DNA of 64,000 nt from Gemmatimonadota bacterium (GTDB lineage Bacteria; Gemmatimonadota; Gemmatimonadetes; Gemmatimonadales; GWC2-71-9), in NCBI GenBank assembly GCA_009692115.1, contig SHZU01000005.1, positions 124,001 to 188,000 on the forward strand, given 5' to 3'. The translations under genes were made by a program, and so were the position numbers. Below are positions 48,373 through 58,000 of this stretch, in pieces (the first letter of the stretch is position 1; the number at the start of each line of letters is the position of its first letter). Under the pieces are notes generated by a model. The model was not told the origin of the DNA. It saw only the letters and a list, made by a program, of their open reading frames with translations, and made no database searches.

Positions 48373-49287
48373 ATGTCAACTTGGATACCGCCTGAAATGA
48401 CCCGCTTGCTTGGTCTGGTTTGTTGGATTGCCGTGACTCATGGCGATTTCGTCGTGGCGCAGTCGGGCGCCAAGCTCGACCTCTATTGGCGGAAACTCGG
48501 GGCGGACATTGCCAAGGTCGAGAACGGGTTCGATGGCGTGATGGGCGTGGCGGTGAAGGACCTGACCGACGGCCGGACCTACCTTCTCAACGCTACCGAG
48601 CCGATGCCGACGGCCAGCATGATCAAGATTGCGGTGCTCGCGGAACTGTTCCGGCAGAACCGGCTCGACGAGCGGTATGTGGTCGACCGAAAGGATGGGC
48701 TGCCCGGCGACGACATCCTCTCCCGGCTGACCCCAGGCGTTACCTCGCTGACCCTTCGAGACGTAGCTGTGCTGATGGTGGCGGTCAGCGACAACTCCGC
48801 TACCAACGTCCTGATCGACCGGCTCTCGATGGCCGCGGTAAACCGGTTGCTCGACACCCTGGGCCTCACCACCACCCGTTTGAATCGCCGGATGTTGGAT
48901 CTCGATGCCGCCCGGGCCGGCCGGGAGAACGTGGCCACGCCGCTCGAAATGGTTGGCCTTCTCGAGGCGATTCATACCGGCCGAGCGTTCCCGGTGGAAC
49001 GGCTGCCGGGGTTTCTCAAAATCCTCGGCATGCACAAGCAGGGTTACCTCAATGCCTGGCTTCCCGAAGGCACGCCGATGGCCAACAAGCCGGGGTGGCT
49101 CGATGGCGTTCGGACCGATGCCGCCCTTGGCCTCCTCCCCAAGCGGCCCTATGCGGTGGCGGTCATGGCGACGTACGCCCCGATCGACCGGTCGGCCGAC
49201 ACGGCCATCGCGACCATCGGGAAGTTGGTTCACGAGTTCTTCGACCGGCTCGGGCGTTCGTCGCCCCTTGGCCGGCAGCTGCCATAG
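48373..49287 (+). CDS. Class A beta-lactamase-like serine hydrolase
   Basis: 304 residues (ATG 48373; an ATG at 48397 is a close alternative). A signal peptide ends near 'FVVAQ'. Serine-beta-lactamase motifs: S82-M-I-K85, S139-D-N141, and a Glu in 'GRENVATP' near 185 that could act as the general base. The third motif is K239-P-G241 instead of K-T/S-G. Proteins of this kind may be true class A enzymes or related D-Ala-D-Ala peptidases. The KPG change argues against efficient penicillin hydrolysis but does not exclude it. Confidence 0.82.
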   Translation: MSTWIPPEMTRLLGLVCWIAVTHGDFVVAQSGAKLDLYWRKLGADIAKVENGFDGVMGVAVKDLTDGRTYLLNATEPMPTASMIKIAVLAELFRQNRLDERYVVDRKDGLPGDDILSRLTPGVTSLTLRDVAVLMVAVSDNSATNVLIDRLSMAAVNRLLDTLGLTTTRLNRRMLDLDAARAGRENVATPLEMVGLLEAIHTGRAFPVERLPGFLKILGMHKQGYLNAWLPEGTPMANKPGWLDGVRTDAALGLLPKRPYAVAVMATYAPIDRSADTAIATIGKLVHEFFDRLGRSSPLGRQLP

Positions 49288-49296
49288 CGGACGTTG

Positions 49297-49782
49297 ATGC
49301 GGCCCACGCTAGCGCCCCTGGCCGATCTGTTTCGGCTCAACACCAAGTTGTTTCGGAACACCTTGGTGGGTCTTGACGAGGTTGACGCCACCGCGCGCCC
49401 GAACGAGCACACCAACAGTGCCGCCTTTATCGGCGGCCACTTGGTCGAAACCCGCGCCTGGATGGGCCGGTTTCTTGGTCTCGACACCCAGGCGCCGTTC
49501 GGCGGCGTCCTCGAGCATGCGGCCGGCCTCGACCAACTTGCGGACCTTCCCAAACTGACGGCAATCCGGCCGGAGTGGGAGGCGCTAAGCGAAGCGGTGT
49601 CGGTCCGCCTCGAGGAGTTGACCGAGGCGCAGTTGTCCAGTCCGGGCACCCAGAAGTTTCCCGGGGTCGCGCCGACACTCTTGGGCGGCATCGGCTTTTT
49701 GTTGCAGCACGAGTCCTATCACATTGGACAGTTAGCGTATCTGCGGAAGTATCTCGGGCTCCCGCCGATGTCGTATCGGTAG
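49297..49782 (+). CDS. DinB family protein
   Basis: 161 residues, four-helix-bundle metalloenzyme fold. His ligands at 'GGHLVETR' and 'HESYHIGQLAYLRK' fit the DinB/YfiT pattern (one His early, an H-x-x-x-H late). Members include mycothiol- or bacillithiol-dependent transferases and DNA-damage-inducible proteins of unknown function. It starts 9 bases after the class A-like hydrolase stop. Confidence 0.83.
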   Translation: MRPTLAPLADLFRLNTKLFRNTLVGLDEVDATARPNEHTNSAAFIGGHLVETRAWMGRFLGLDTQAPFGGVLEHAAGLDQLADLPKLTAIRPEWEALSEAVSVRLEELTEAQLSSPGTQKFPGVAPTLLGGIGFLLQHESYHIGQLAYLRKYLGLPPMSYR

Positions 49783-49816
49783 CGGCCCGATCATCCTACA
49801 GGGAAAGGCAAGGATA

Positions 49817-51199
49817 ATGGGGCGGAATCAGATCGCAGTGGCGGGACTTCTCGTGATGGCGGCGTGTGGCGGCGCCAAGACGGCCACCGCGCCGTCGGGC
49901 AATGCTAAACGGCAGGCGTTGGTGACCGAGATCGATTGGATCATCAGCGAGCCGATCGCGGCCGGCAAGGTAGCCGGTGCGTCGATTGCGATCGTCAAGG
50001 GCCGGGACACGATTGCGGTGCAGGGCTTCGGCAAGGCCAACCTCGAGCTGGATGTGCCGACCAAAGCCCATGCCACCTACGAGATCGGCTCGGTGACCAA
50101 GCAGTTTACCGGCGCGGCGATCATGCAACTGGTGGAGCAGGGCAAGATCAGCCTCGACGATGACATGTCGAAGTATTTGCCCGACTACAACGCCCAAGGC
50201 CGAAAGATCACGGTCGAACGGCTCCTTGACCACACCTCGGGAATCAAGGGCTACACCGAGATTCCCGAGTTCCGAACTCTCGGGGCGTTCAAGTATCCTC
50301 GGGACACGTTGGTCCAAATCTTCAGCAAGAAGCCGTTCGATTTCGAGCCGGGCCAAGAGCAGATCTACAACAACTCAGCGTTCTTCTTGGCCGGTCTGAT
50401 CATCGAAAAGGTCAGCGGGATGTCGTACGAGGACTACGTCCAGAAGAACCTATTTGACAAAGCCGGCATGAAGGACGCCCACTACTGCAGCGAAACCAAG
50501 ATCATCAAGGGCAAGGTCACCGGCTACGACGCAGACTCCGCGGGTCTGGTCCAGAAGGCGCCGATCAGCCACCAGTGGCCCTACGCGGCCGGCTCCCTCT
50601 GCTCCTCGGCGATCGACCTGGTGGCGTGGAACGAGGCGCTGCACCAAAAGGGCACGATTCTCGGTGCGGCGGCCTATCAGGAGTTCATTACTCCCGAGAC
50701 CCTCACCGACGGCTCGGTGCTCGGATACACCAAAGGCATTGCGATCACTCCGCGGATTGGCCGCAAGGCCCTGCACCACGGTGGCGGAATCCCCGGATTC
50801 CTGTCATCGAACAACTATTTCCCCGACGATTCCTTGAGCGTCGTCGTGCTCTTCAACGGCAGCGGGGCCAGCCCGGACGAATACGCCATGAAGATCGCAG
50901 AGTTGGTACTGGGCAAGCTGGCCGATCAGGCCAAGCCGATGGACGGCGATGCAGCCCGGTTTGCCGCCGTCTATGTCGGGCGCGGGCGGGGCCGGCCGAT
51001 GGAGATGACCATCGCGGTGGCCGACGGCAAAGTGACGGCCAAGACGCCGTTCGGTGGAAAGCCCGCCACCCTGACCTACATCGGCAACAACAGGTTCCTG
51101 ATGGGGGAGGCCCACGTGATCTTCAGCGAGCAGGGCGGGAAGATCGCCACGCTCCGGATCGACTCGGGCTTTGGCAACAACGTTTTGAACCGGAAGTAG
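49817..51199 (+). CDS. Lipoprotein serine hydrolase, beta-lactamase class C family, tandem copy 1
   Basis: 460 residues. Lipobox 'LLVMAAC' at about 11-17. Active-site S92-V-T-K95, 'YNNSAFFLAG' (Y-x-N) and 'HHGGGIPGF' (K/H-T/G-G) are all present, followed by a 100-residue C-terminal lipocalin-like domain ('RGRPMEMTIAVADG'). It is a periplasmic, lipid-anchored esterase, D-aminopeptidase or beta-lactamase homologue. It is followed 7 bases later by a homologous gene lacking the lipobox. Confidence 0.9.
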   Translation: MGRNQIAVAGLLVMAACGGAKTATAPSGNAKRQALVTEIDWIISEPIAAGKVAGASIAIVKGRDTIAVQGFGKANLELDVPTKAHATYEIGSVTKQFTGAAIMQLVEQGKISLDDDMSKYLPDYNAQGRKITVERLLDHTSGIKGYTEIPEFRTLGAFKYPRDTLVQIFSKKPFDFEPGQEQIYNNSAFFLAGLIIEKVSGMSYEDYVQKNLFDKAGMKDAHYCSETKIIKGKVTGYDADSAGLVQKAPISHQWPYAAGSLCSSAIDLVAWNEALHQKGTILGAAAYQEFITPETLTDGSVLGYTKGIAITPRIGRKALHHGGGIPGFLSSNNYFPDDSLSVVVLFNGSGASPDEYAMKIAELVLGKLADQAKPMDGDAARFAAVYVGRGRGRPMEMTIAVADGKVTAKTPFGGKPATLTYIGNNRFLMGEAHVIFSEQGGKIATLRIDSGFGNNVLNRK

Positions 51200-51206
51200 C
51201 GGCGCG

Positions 51207-52583
51207 ATGCGATCTTTCGGTGCGCTCTTCGTCGCCGGCGTGTTGCTTGCGCCGGCGGTTCTTCCGGCCCAAACCCGCTCCCGGGCCGACATGGTCCGGG
51301 CCATCGATTCGTTGGCCTTGGCCCCGATCCAGCGGGGCCAGATCGCCGGGATCTCGGTGGCGGTGGTCAAAGGCCGGGACACGATCCTGATCAAGGGCTA
51401 CGGCAGCGCCGATGTGGAGCTCGAGGTGCCGACGCCGGCCAACGCGGTCTACGAAATCGGCTCGGTCACCAAGCAGTTCACCACCGCCGCGTTGCTTCAG
51501 TTGGTGGAGCAGGGCAAGCTGGCGCTCGATGACGACATTACCAAGTACTTGCCGAACTATCCGTCCCGCGGCAATGCCATTTCGATTCGCCGGATCCTCG
51601 ATCACACCTCGGGAATCAGGAGCTACACCGAAATTGCCGAAGCCCGTGGGGCAATGAAGAACCCGATTAGTAAGGATTCGCTGACGGCGCTGTTCGGCGG
51701 CAAAGGCTTTGATTTCGCGCCAGGGACGAATTTGGTCTACAACAACTCGGCGTTCTTCCTCGCCGGTCTGATTGTCGAGAAAGTGAGCGGCCAGTCGTAC
51801 GCTGACTACGTCCAGGCCCACATCTTCGATCGGTTGGGGATGTCGAACTCGAAGTACTGCAGTGAGTCGGCCCTGATGAAGCGCAAGGTGCATGGCTACG
51901 GCTTTGCCGGGTCGGGATTGGTCAAGGCGTTCCAGCAGGACCATAGTTGGCCCTATGCCGCCGGGTCGCTCTGCTCGACGGCCGGCGATCTGATCACCTG
52001 GCTCAGGGCCCTCCACACCACCGACAAAGTGATCAGCCGGTCCTCGTACCAGGAGATGATCACGCCGGGAACCCTGAACGACGGGTATCGGGTCCGCTAC
52101 GCCAAGGGCATCGTGGCTGGCGAAGAGGACGGCCGCCGGATGATCTCCCATGGCGGCGGTATCAGCGGGTTCGTCTCGGAAACCCGGTACTACCCGGATG
52201 AGGATCTCTATGTCGTGGTGCTGATCAACACGGGCGGACCAGTGAGCGCACCGGATGGCGCCAAGGGTATTGCCCAGATCGTGTTAGGCCCAGGCAAGGG
52301 GCTCAAAGGTCAGCCCTTCGCGGGCGACCTCAACCAGATCGCCGGCAAATATCGCGGCGTGGGCCGGGGGTCTCCGATGGAGCTCACGTTGGCGGTCGAT
52401 AGTGGTGTTCTCAAAGCTCGGCAGGTGAACCAAACCGCGGGCCGAGCCCTGACCTACATCGGAAACGACACCTTCCAGGGGCCCGGGTCTGACCGCTACT
52501 CGATCATCCGTGACGGCGGAAAGGTCGCCGCGATTCGGGTGGATCTCGTGTCGGTCGTGTCGATGACCCGGCGAGTCGAATGA
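51207..52583 (+). CDS. Secreted serine hydrolase, beta-lactamase class C family, tandem copy 2
   Basis: 458 residues. Signal peptide ('GVLLAPAVLPAQ') with no lipobox, unlike copy 1. S86-V-T-K89, 'YNNSAFFLAG', 'SHGGGISGF', and the same C-terminal lipocalin-like domain. Conserved blocks ('EIGSVTKQFT', 'DHTSGI', 'QLVEQGK') show a duplication with copy 1. Different targeting (soluble versus lipid-anchored) suggests division of labour. Coupled to the downstream amidohydrolase through ATGA. Confidence 0.9.
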   Translation: MRSFGALFVAGVLLAPAVLPAQTRSRADMVRAIDSLALAPIQRGQIAGISVAVVKGRDTILIKGYGSADVELEVPTPANAVYEIGSVTKQFTTAALLQLVEQGKLALDDDITKYLPNYPSRGNAISIRRILDHTSGIRSYTEIAEARGAMKNPISKDSLTALFGGKGFDFAPGTNLVYNNSAFFLAGLIVEKVSGQSYADYVQAHIFDRLGMSNSKYCSESALMKRKVHGYGFAGSGLVKAFQQDHSWPYAAGSLCSTAGDLITWLRALHTTDKVISRSSYQEMITPGTLNDGYRVRYAKGIVAGEEDGRRMISHGGGISGFVSETRYYPDEDLYVVVLINTGGPVSAPDGAKGIAQIVLGPGKGLKGQPFAGDLNQIAGKYRGVGRGSPMELTLAVDSGVLKARQVNQTAGRALTYIGNDTFQGPGSDRYSIIRDGGKVAAIRVDLVSVVSMTRRVE

Positions 52584-53824
52584 CCCGCCGGCTGATGGCC
52601 GGAGTGATGGCGGTCGTCGTCCCGGCCTTGTTGTTCGCGCAGGGCCGGAATCCGGACGGGAGCTTGGTTCAGCCCGACGTGGCTCTGACCAACGCCAACG
52701 TCGTCGATGTGCGGTCCGGGGCCATTCGGCGCGCGGTCACGGTCCTGGTCAGAGCGGGCCGGATTGTGACGGTGGGCGCCGTCGACATCGGGGCTGGGAT
52801 GACGGTCGTCGATCTGCGGGGCAAGTACGTGGTGCCCGGCTTGATGGATGCTCACACCCATCTCGACAACCTGGCCGCGGCCCGGCGGGCCCTCGAGACC
52901 GGGGTCACCACCGTTCGAAGCGCCAGTGTTGGATCGTTCCGGGACGTGGCGCTCCGAGAGATGTCGAAGGCCGGGTTCATTGCCGGCCCCGACGTGCTGG
53001 CGGCCGGCCTGTTCGTGTCGCCCAATCTCGAAGACGCGATCCTGTCCGACCCGTCGTTAGGTAATCTGATCGTCGGGGTCACGACCACTGACCGGCTCCG
53101 CCAGTTGGTCCGGGCCAACCTGGCCCATGGGGTCGACGTGATCAAAACTCGGGGTACCGAACGGGCCGGCCGGCCCGAGACCGACCCGCGCCAACAGACC
53201 TACACCGAGGCCGAGTTGCGCGCCGTCGTGGATGAAGCGGCAACGAAGAACGTCCCGGTGTTGGCCCATGCCCATGGCGATGAAGGGGCGTACGCCGCGG
53301 TGAAGGCGGGGGTCCGGAGTATCGAACACGGGACCTACCTGTCCGATTCGACGTTGGCGTTAATGAAGGCCCGGGGCACCTATCTCGTCGCCACGTATTC
53401 AACTCTGGTGGACTTGGTGGAACCCGGGGGCGACTACGACGATCCGGTGACCAAGGCCCGCGGCATGTACATGATGCCGCGGATGGAAGAGACCTTCAAG
53501 AAGGCCCACGGGCTCGGCATCAAGATGGTGACCGGCGCCGATGTCAGCTACACGCCGCTGAGCATCACCCGGGTGTCCCACGAGGTGACCAATTTCGTGA
53601 AGCTGGGCATGACGCCGCTCGAAGCGCTTCGGTCGGCGACGATCACGGCGGCCGAGCTGTTCCGAATCGAGAAGAAGACCGGGGCCATCGAGCCGGGGCT
53701 CGAGGCCGACCTGATCGTGGTCGAGGACAATCCGCTCGAGGTGGTGAGGACGTTGCAGGACGTGTTGTTCGTGATGAGCAACGGCCGGATTGCGGTCGAC
53801 CGGCTTCGCTTTGGCAAAACCTGA
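52580..53824 (+). CDS. Secreted amidohydrolase family protein
   Basis: 414 residues from ATG 52580, overlapping the preceding stop. Signal peptide ending 'LLFAQG'. Metal motifs 'DAHTHLDNL', Lys in 'VDVIKTRGT', His in 'LAHAHGDEG' and 'IEHGTYL', and Asp in 'TGADVSY', with the usual C-terminal 'GLEADLIVVEDNPLE'. The imidazolonepropionase-like amidohydrolase (Xaa-Pro dipeptidase type) is the best guess. Position with two serine hydrolases suggests a periplasmic degradation operon. Confidence 0.9.
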   Translation: MTRRLMAGVMAVVVPALLFAQGRNPDGSLVQPDVALTNANVVDVRSGAIRRAVTVLVRAGRIVTVGAVDIGAGMTVVDLRGKYVVPGLMDAHTHLDNLAAARRALETGVTTVRSASVGSFRDVALREMSKAGFIAGPDVLAAGLFVSPNLEDAILSDPSLGNLIVGVTTTDRLRQLVRANLAHGVDVIKTRGTERAGRPETDPRQQTYTEAELRAVVDEAATKNVPVLAHAHGDEGAYAAVKAGVRSIEHGTYLSDSTLALMKARGTYLVATYSTLVDLVEPGGDYDDPVTKARGMYMMPRMEETFKKAHGLGIKMVTGADVSYTPLSITRVSHEVTNFVKLGMTPLEALRSATITAAELFRIEKKTGAIEPGLEADLIVVEDNPLEVVRTLQDVLFVMSNGRIAVDRLRFGKT

Positions 53825-53923
53825 TCAGAGCGTTGGACGGAAGGACAGGCCCAGCGAGCGGCGTTCGCAACCTCGACCTCGGTATCTTAGGGCCGTATCC
53901 ACCGCCAAGTCCAAGGAGCCACC

Positions 53924-53998
53924 GATGCGCCTTGCCGCCACTTTGCTCATGACCGTGATGGTTGCCGGGTCCCCCCTCGCGGGGCAAACCCGCCAGCT
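53924..53998 (+). pseudogene. Orphan signal-peptide start of a lost secreted-protein gene
   Basis: ATG 53924, preceded by AAGGAG, opens a strong signal peptide 'LAATLLMTVMVAGSPLAGQT'. Immediately after cleavage-site sequence, at about 53990-54005, the DNA becomes the 3' part of a truncated permease gene on the opposite strand, and the frame soon ends. A gene start with a good ribosome site but no body implies that the remainder was deleted. Confidence 0.5.
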
Positions 53999-54364
53999 GG
54001 CGACATTGGCACCGACGCCGAGCGCCAGAGTGAGGCCGGTGGCCAGGGCAAACCCGGGCTCCCGGATCAGGCGCCGAATTGCGTGACGAACATCGCTGGC
54101 AAACATCTGGAAAGGCTCCCGGGGTTTCAGGGTGGTGGGGGGCGCGGGACGGGACCGATCGAACGCCGCCAGTCGCCAGCAGTCGAGCACGAGCCAGGCC
54201 ACGGCCAGCCGATATCTGAACCGGAGCAGCACGGCCTGGCGGCGGTTGGTGGCCCGGGCCAGGCCGGACACGTGGTCGATCCACAGATCGCGCCAGGCCG
54301 GCTCGAACCAAGCGGCCGCCCGTCTGGTCACCAGGTGAAACGGCATGGTTGGCTCGTTAGGCAT
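53998..54364 (-). pseudogene. N-terminal remnant of an ADOP-type (FtsX-like) ABC permease
   Basis: From ATG 54364 the frame encodes about 120 residues: 'WRDLWIDHVSGLARATNRR' N-terminal extension, then 'FASDVRHAIRRLIREPGFALATG' and 'LTLALGVGANVA', the first membrane helix. This is the standard beginning of ADOP permeases, which are 800-900 residues long. At 'GANVA' the similarity stops and the sequence joins the truncated signal-peptide gene on the other strand. The start overlaps the PadR stop (ATGCCTAA), the usual PadR-ADOP coupling. Confidence 0.7.
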
Positions 54365-54692
54365 TGGACCACCGCCTCGAGCCGGCGGCCGCGACCGCCT
54401 CATGAAAGGCCCGGGTCTGTTCCCAGGCCCGGGTGCCGGCCGGGGTGATCCGGTACCGGCGTTCGGTGACCGCCTGGTCGCCGACCCGGATCTGTTCGTA
54501 CCACCCTTCGATCAGATGATCCCGTTCGAGGCGGGCCAACATCTAATAGAACGCGGCCGCCGATCGCCGGACGCCGAAATAGCCGGCCTCGTCGCGAATT
54601 TCACGGCCGGGGCGTTCCCGGAGCCGGAGGAGTCCGAGGGCGAGGTACTGGAGATGGGAAACTTTGGGGAGCCGAGGCGGTCGATCCGACAT
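54357..54692 (-). pseudogene. PadR family regulator with in-frame TAG
   Basis: ATG 54692 begins 'VSHLQYLALGLLRLRERPG', the PadR helix. After 'SAAAFY' there is TAG (54545-54543), then the frame continues as 'MLARLERDHLIEGWYEQ' and 'RRYRITPAGTRAW', the rest of the winged helix. The expected residue at the stop is Gln (CAG to TAG). An internal ATG follows the stop directly but lacks the first half of the DNA-binding domain. It regulates the ADOP permease gene in intact loci. Confidence 0.75.
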
Positions 54693-54713
54693 AATGCGAC
54701 CTTTTTTACGATT

Positions 54714-54893
54714 CTACGCCAGACGGAACAATCCCCGAGAAGGTTTCAGCGTCCGTCCCGATTTGTACGCCGCGTCGCCGGAGATTTCCTGACTCAAGAT
54801 CCGAGTCTTGACCGGATCGAGCAGCGCCAGACTTTGGGCGGACACCTGGGTAGTGGCCGCGATCAAGAACAAGAACGATGGGACGAGGTGCAT
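54714..54893 (-). pseudogene. N-terminal remnant of an M28-type peptidase
   Basis: ATG 54893 starts a signal peptide 'LVPSFLFLIAATTQVSAQ' followed by 'LLDPVKTRILSQEISGDAAY', the usual beginning of M28 aminopeptidases, then an unrelated 17-residue tail to TAG at 54716-54714. No metal-binding residues are left. The rest of the stretch up to 55049 shows nothing I recognise. Confidence 0.55.
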
Positions 54894-55049
54894 GGACTGT
54901 CGGGATGGGGGCGCCTCCAGTAAGCATCGGGCAGGCTCTCGCTGTAATGGCGGTCACCGATCAGTCTGCCAGGGAGAATTGATCGGGGTTGTTGGGCTCG
55001 CTGAAGCACCGTATGCTCGGGAAAAGAAACCACCGTCCGGAGTCCTTAT

Positions 55050-58000
55050 ATGCGAATCGACAAATTCTTGTTGGTCGGGCTTATCCTTGCGTTCGGTGGG
55101 CCGCTGCTCGAGCTCTCGGCTCAAGAACCCAAGCGCTGGAGCGTCGAGACCCCGACCGGCCCTACCCGGCCGCTCGCCTTCGACGCAACGGAAGGCACTT
55201 GGATGAGCCTTGCGGTCTCGCCCGACGGACGTTTCATGGCCTTCGATCTCCTCGGGAGTATTTACGAGATTCCAATCGTCGGCGGGACCGCGCGGCGCTT
55301 GACCGAGGGCCGGTCCTGGAACCTGTTCCCTCGCTACAGTCCCGACGGCCGACTGATTGCTTTCTCCTCCGATCGCTCCGGGAGTCACAACATCTGGGTC
55401 ATGGATCGCCAGGGCGCCGGACTCCGCAACGTCGCCCCATCCGTCGAGAACATCTATAAGCCGAGTTGGTCGCCGGATGGCCGCCGGATCTTTGCGGGGA
55501 CCGCGGGTGATGGGGTTCCGAACCAACTGGTCGCATTTACGCTGGCGGGTGGCCGGCAAACGCTGCTCCAAAACAGCGGGTCAGTCAACGGGGCCGGATC
55601 CGAACCGTTGGGTGCTGGTCTCATCTTTGAACGGAGTGTCCGGCCCGTCTATCCCTTTGGCTTCAACCCCTACGTGACCCCGCTGGGCGGCGTCCGGATC
55701 GACCGGTACGACCAAGCCACCGCCGAGGTCACGACCGTGGTTGAACGGCCCGGTGGTGCCTTCGCGGCAGCGCTCTCGCCGAATGGACGGATGCTGGCGT
55801 ATATCAACCGGGATATCGACGACGTCCGCTTGATCGTCCACGACCTGGTCACCCGTGCTGAGCGAGTTCTCCTCCGGCGGCTCGACCGGGATCGCCAGGA
55901 CAGCGGGTCGGACTACGGTCCGTATCCGACGATGGCCTGGCACCCCGATGGTAGCCAGCTCTTCCTTGGCCGAGGCGGGAAGCTCATCGCGATCGAGGTG
56001 GCGACCACAAAGGTGACTGAGATTCCGTTCCGCGCCCCCGTCGAGCGCCAGATGTCGGAGACGATCCGGTTCAAGGCCGATGAACCCAGCGGTCGGACCA
56101 CCACCCGCACCCACCGCTTCGGGAGCCGGACCTCCCAAGGCATCCTCTTCGAAGCCCTCGGCGACCTCTGGCTCGAGGACGCCGCCGGGGTCCGTCGCAA
56201 CCTGACTCAATCTGATGCCCACGAGACGAGCCCGGTCCTCGATCCCAAAACCGGGGCGCTCTACTACGCCTCGTGGACCGACGACAGCCTCGGCGCGATC
56301 TACCGGTCGGCAACCCTCGGCGGCTCTACCGAACGCCTCACGTCGATACCGGCCCAGTATGGGAGCCTTGCCGTGTCGCCCGATGGAGTGACCCTCGCCT
56401 ACGTTCGGGGTGCGGGCGGGGTCGAGCGCGGTCTCTGGCTCTCGAACGAAACCGATTTCGAACTGATCGTTCGCGCCCCGACCGGCGTCGAGCGGCGGGT
56501 GGCCGGGATTTCGGGCCAGCCGCTCGAGTATGCCAACATCGCGGGCAAGATTCCGCCCAGCGTCCAGTTCGGGCCGACCGGTCAGACGCTCTACTTCACC
56601 GAATTTGAGCGCGATACCCTGGTGCTCAAGCGAATCGGCGTCAACGGTGCCGGCGAGACCGTGCTGTTCCGGTTTCCGAATGCCGTCGCGGCGGTGCCGT
56701 CGCCGGATCTCACTTGGATTGCGGTGCGGGAGTATCAGCGCAGCTTCATCACGCCCTTTGCCGACGCCGGCCAGCCGGTCTCGGTCTCTCTGTTCGACAA
56801 GACCGGCTTCTCAGTCCGGGTCGATCCGGAGGACGGCGGCTACCTCACCTGGTCCCCGGACGGCCGGACCCTCGGCTGGACTCGCGGCACCGGCTTCTAC
56901 GAAAAGGACGTCGACCGGATCGAGGCCGAGGCGAGGAGCCCGGTAATCGTGCCCGTGGGTGGGTCGTGGACCGGTCCCCGGGTGCCCGGATCGACGGCAC
57001 GCCGGACCGAGACGGCCATCGAGTTCGCGATCGACGCGCCGAGCGGCGCGGTGGCGCTGACCGGGGTTCGGTTGGTCACCATGAATCCGAAGCGCGAGGT
57101 CCTCGAAGGCGCCACGATCCTGATCCAGGGCAGCCGGATTGCCGCGATCGGGAAGCGGGTGGCCATTCCGGCCGGGGCCAAGGTCTTTGACCTCGGTGGC
57201 CGGACCGTCATTCCCGGGTTGGTGGATGCTCATGCCCATCCCCACATCGAACATTCGTCGCTGCACGTCATCGAACAGCGGCCGACCTATCTCTCGGGTC
57301 CGCTCGCCTATGGCGTCACCACCGTCTTCGAGATTTACGGCAACGAGTATCGCGACGGCTGGATCAGCGACATGCTCCGCGCCGGCAAGATGACCGGGCC
57401 CCGGTTCTTCACGACCGGCTCGGTCATCTACGGCCAGCGCCGCGGCAGCCGGCTTCGGATGTACCGGCCGATTGAAACGCTCGACGACGCCCGCGAGCAG
57501 CTCCGTTGGAACAAGGATCATGGAGCCACCGCGGTGAAAGACTATGCCCAGGACACTCGCCTTCGCCGCCATCTCGTCATCACGGCCGCGCGCGAGTTGG
57601 GTTTGAACGTGGTGTCCGAGTCGAGCTCCGATCCGCAAATGAACTTCACCCAGTTGATGGATGGCGTGACGGGGATCGAGCACTCGATGGGGCTGGCGCC
57701 GTTCTACGACGATGTGATTCGCTACTGGGGCGGGACCTCAGCGGGAATGACACCCACCCTGCTCGTCGTCTACAACGGCAAGATGGGCGAGGGCTGGTAT
57801 CACCAAGGGAGAAAACTTTGGGAAGACGCCAAGCTCACCCGGTTCATTGCACCCGAACAGCTGATGCGGATCCGGAATCCAACCCATCTCTGGCCGGAAG
57901 ACATGTTCGCGTGGACGATGGCGGCTGAGATCAGGAAACTCTTCGCGGCCGGAACCTCACTCCAAATGGGGGCCCACGGCCAGATGTTCGGGCTCGACGC

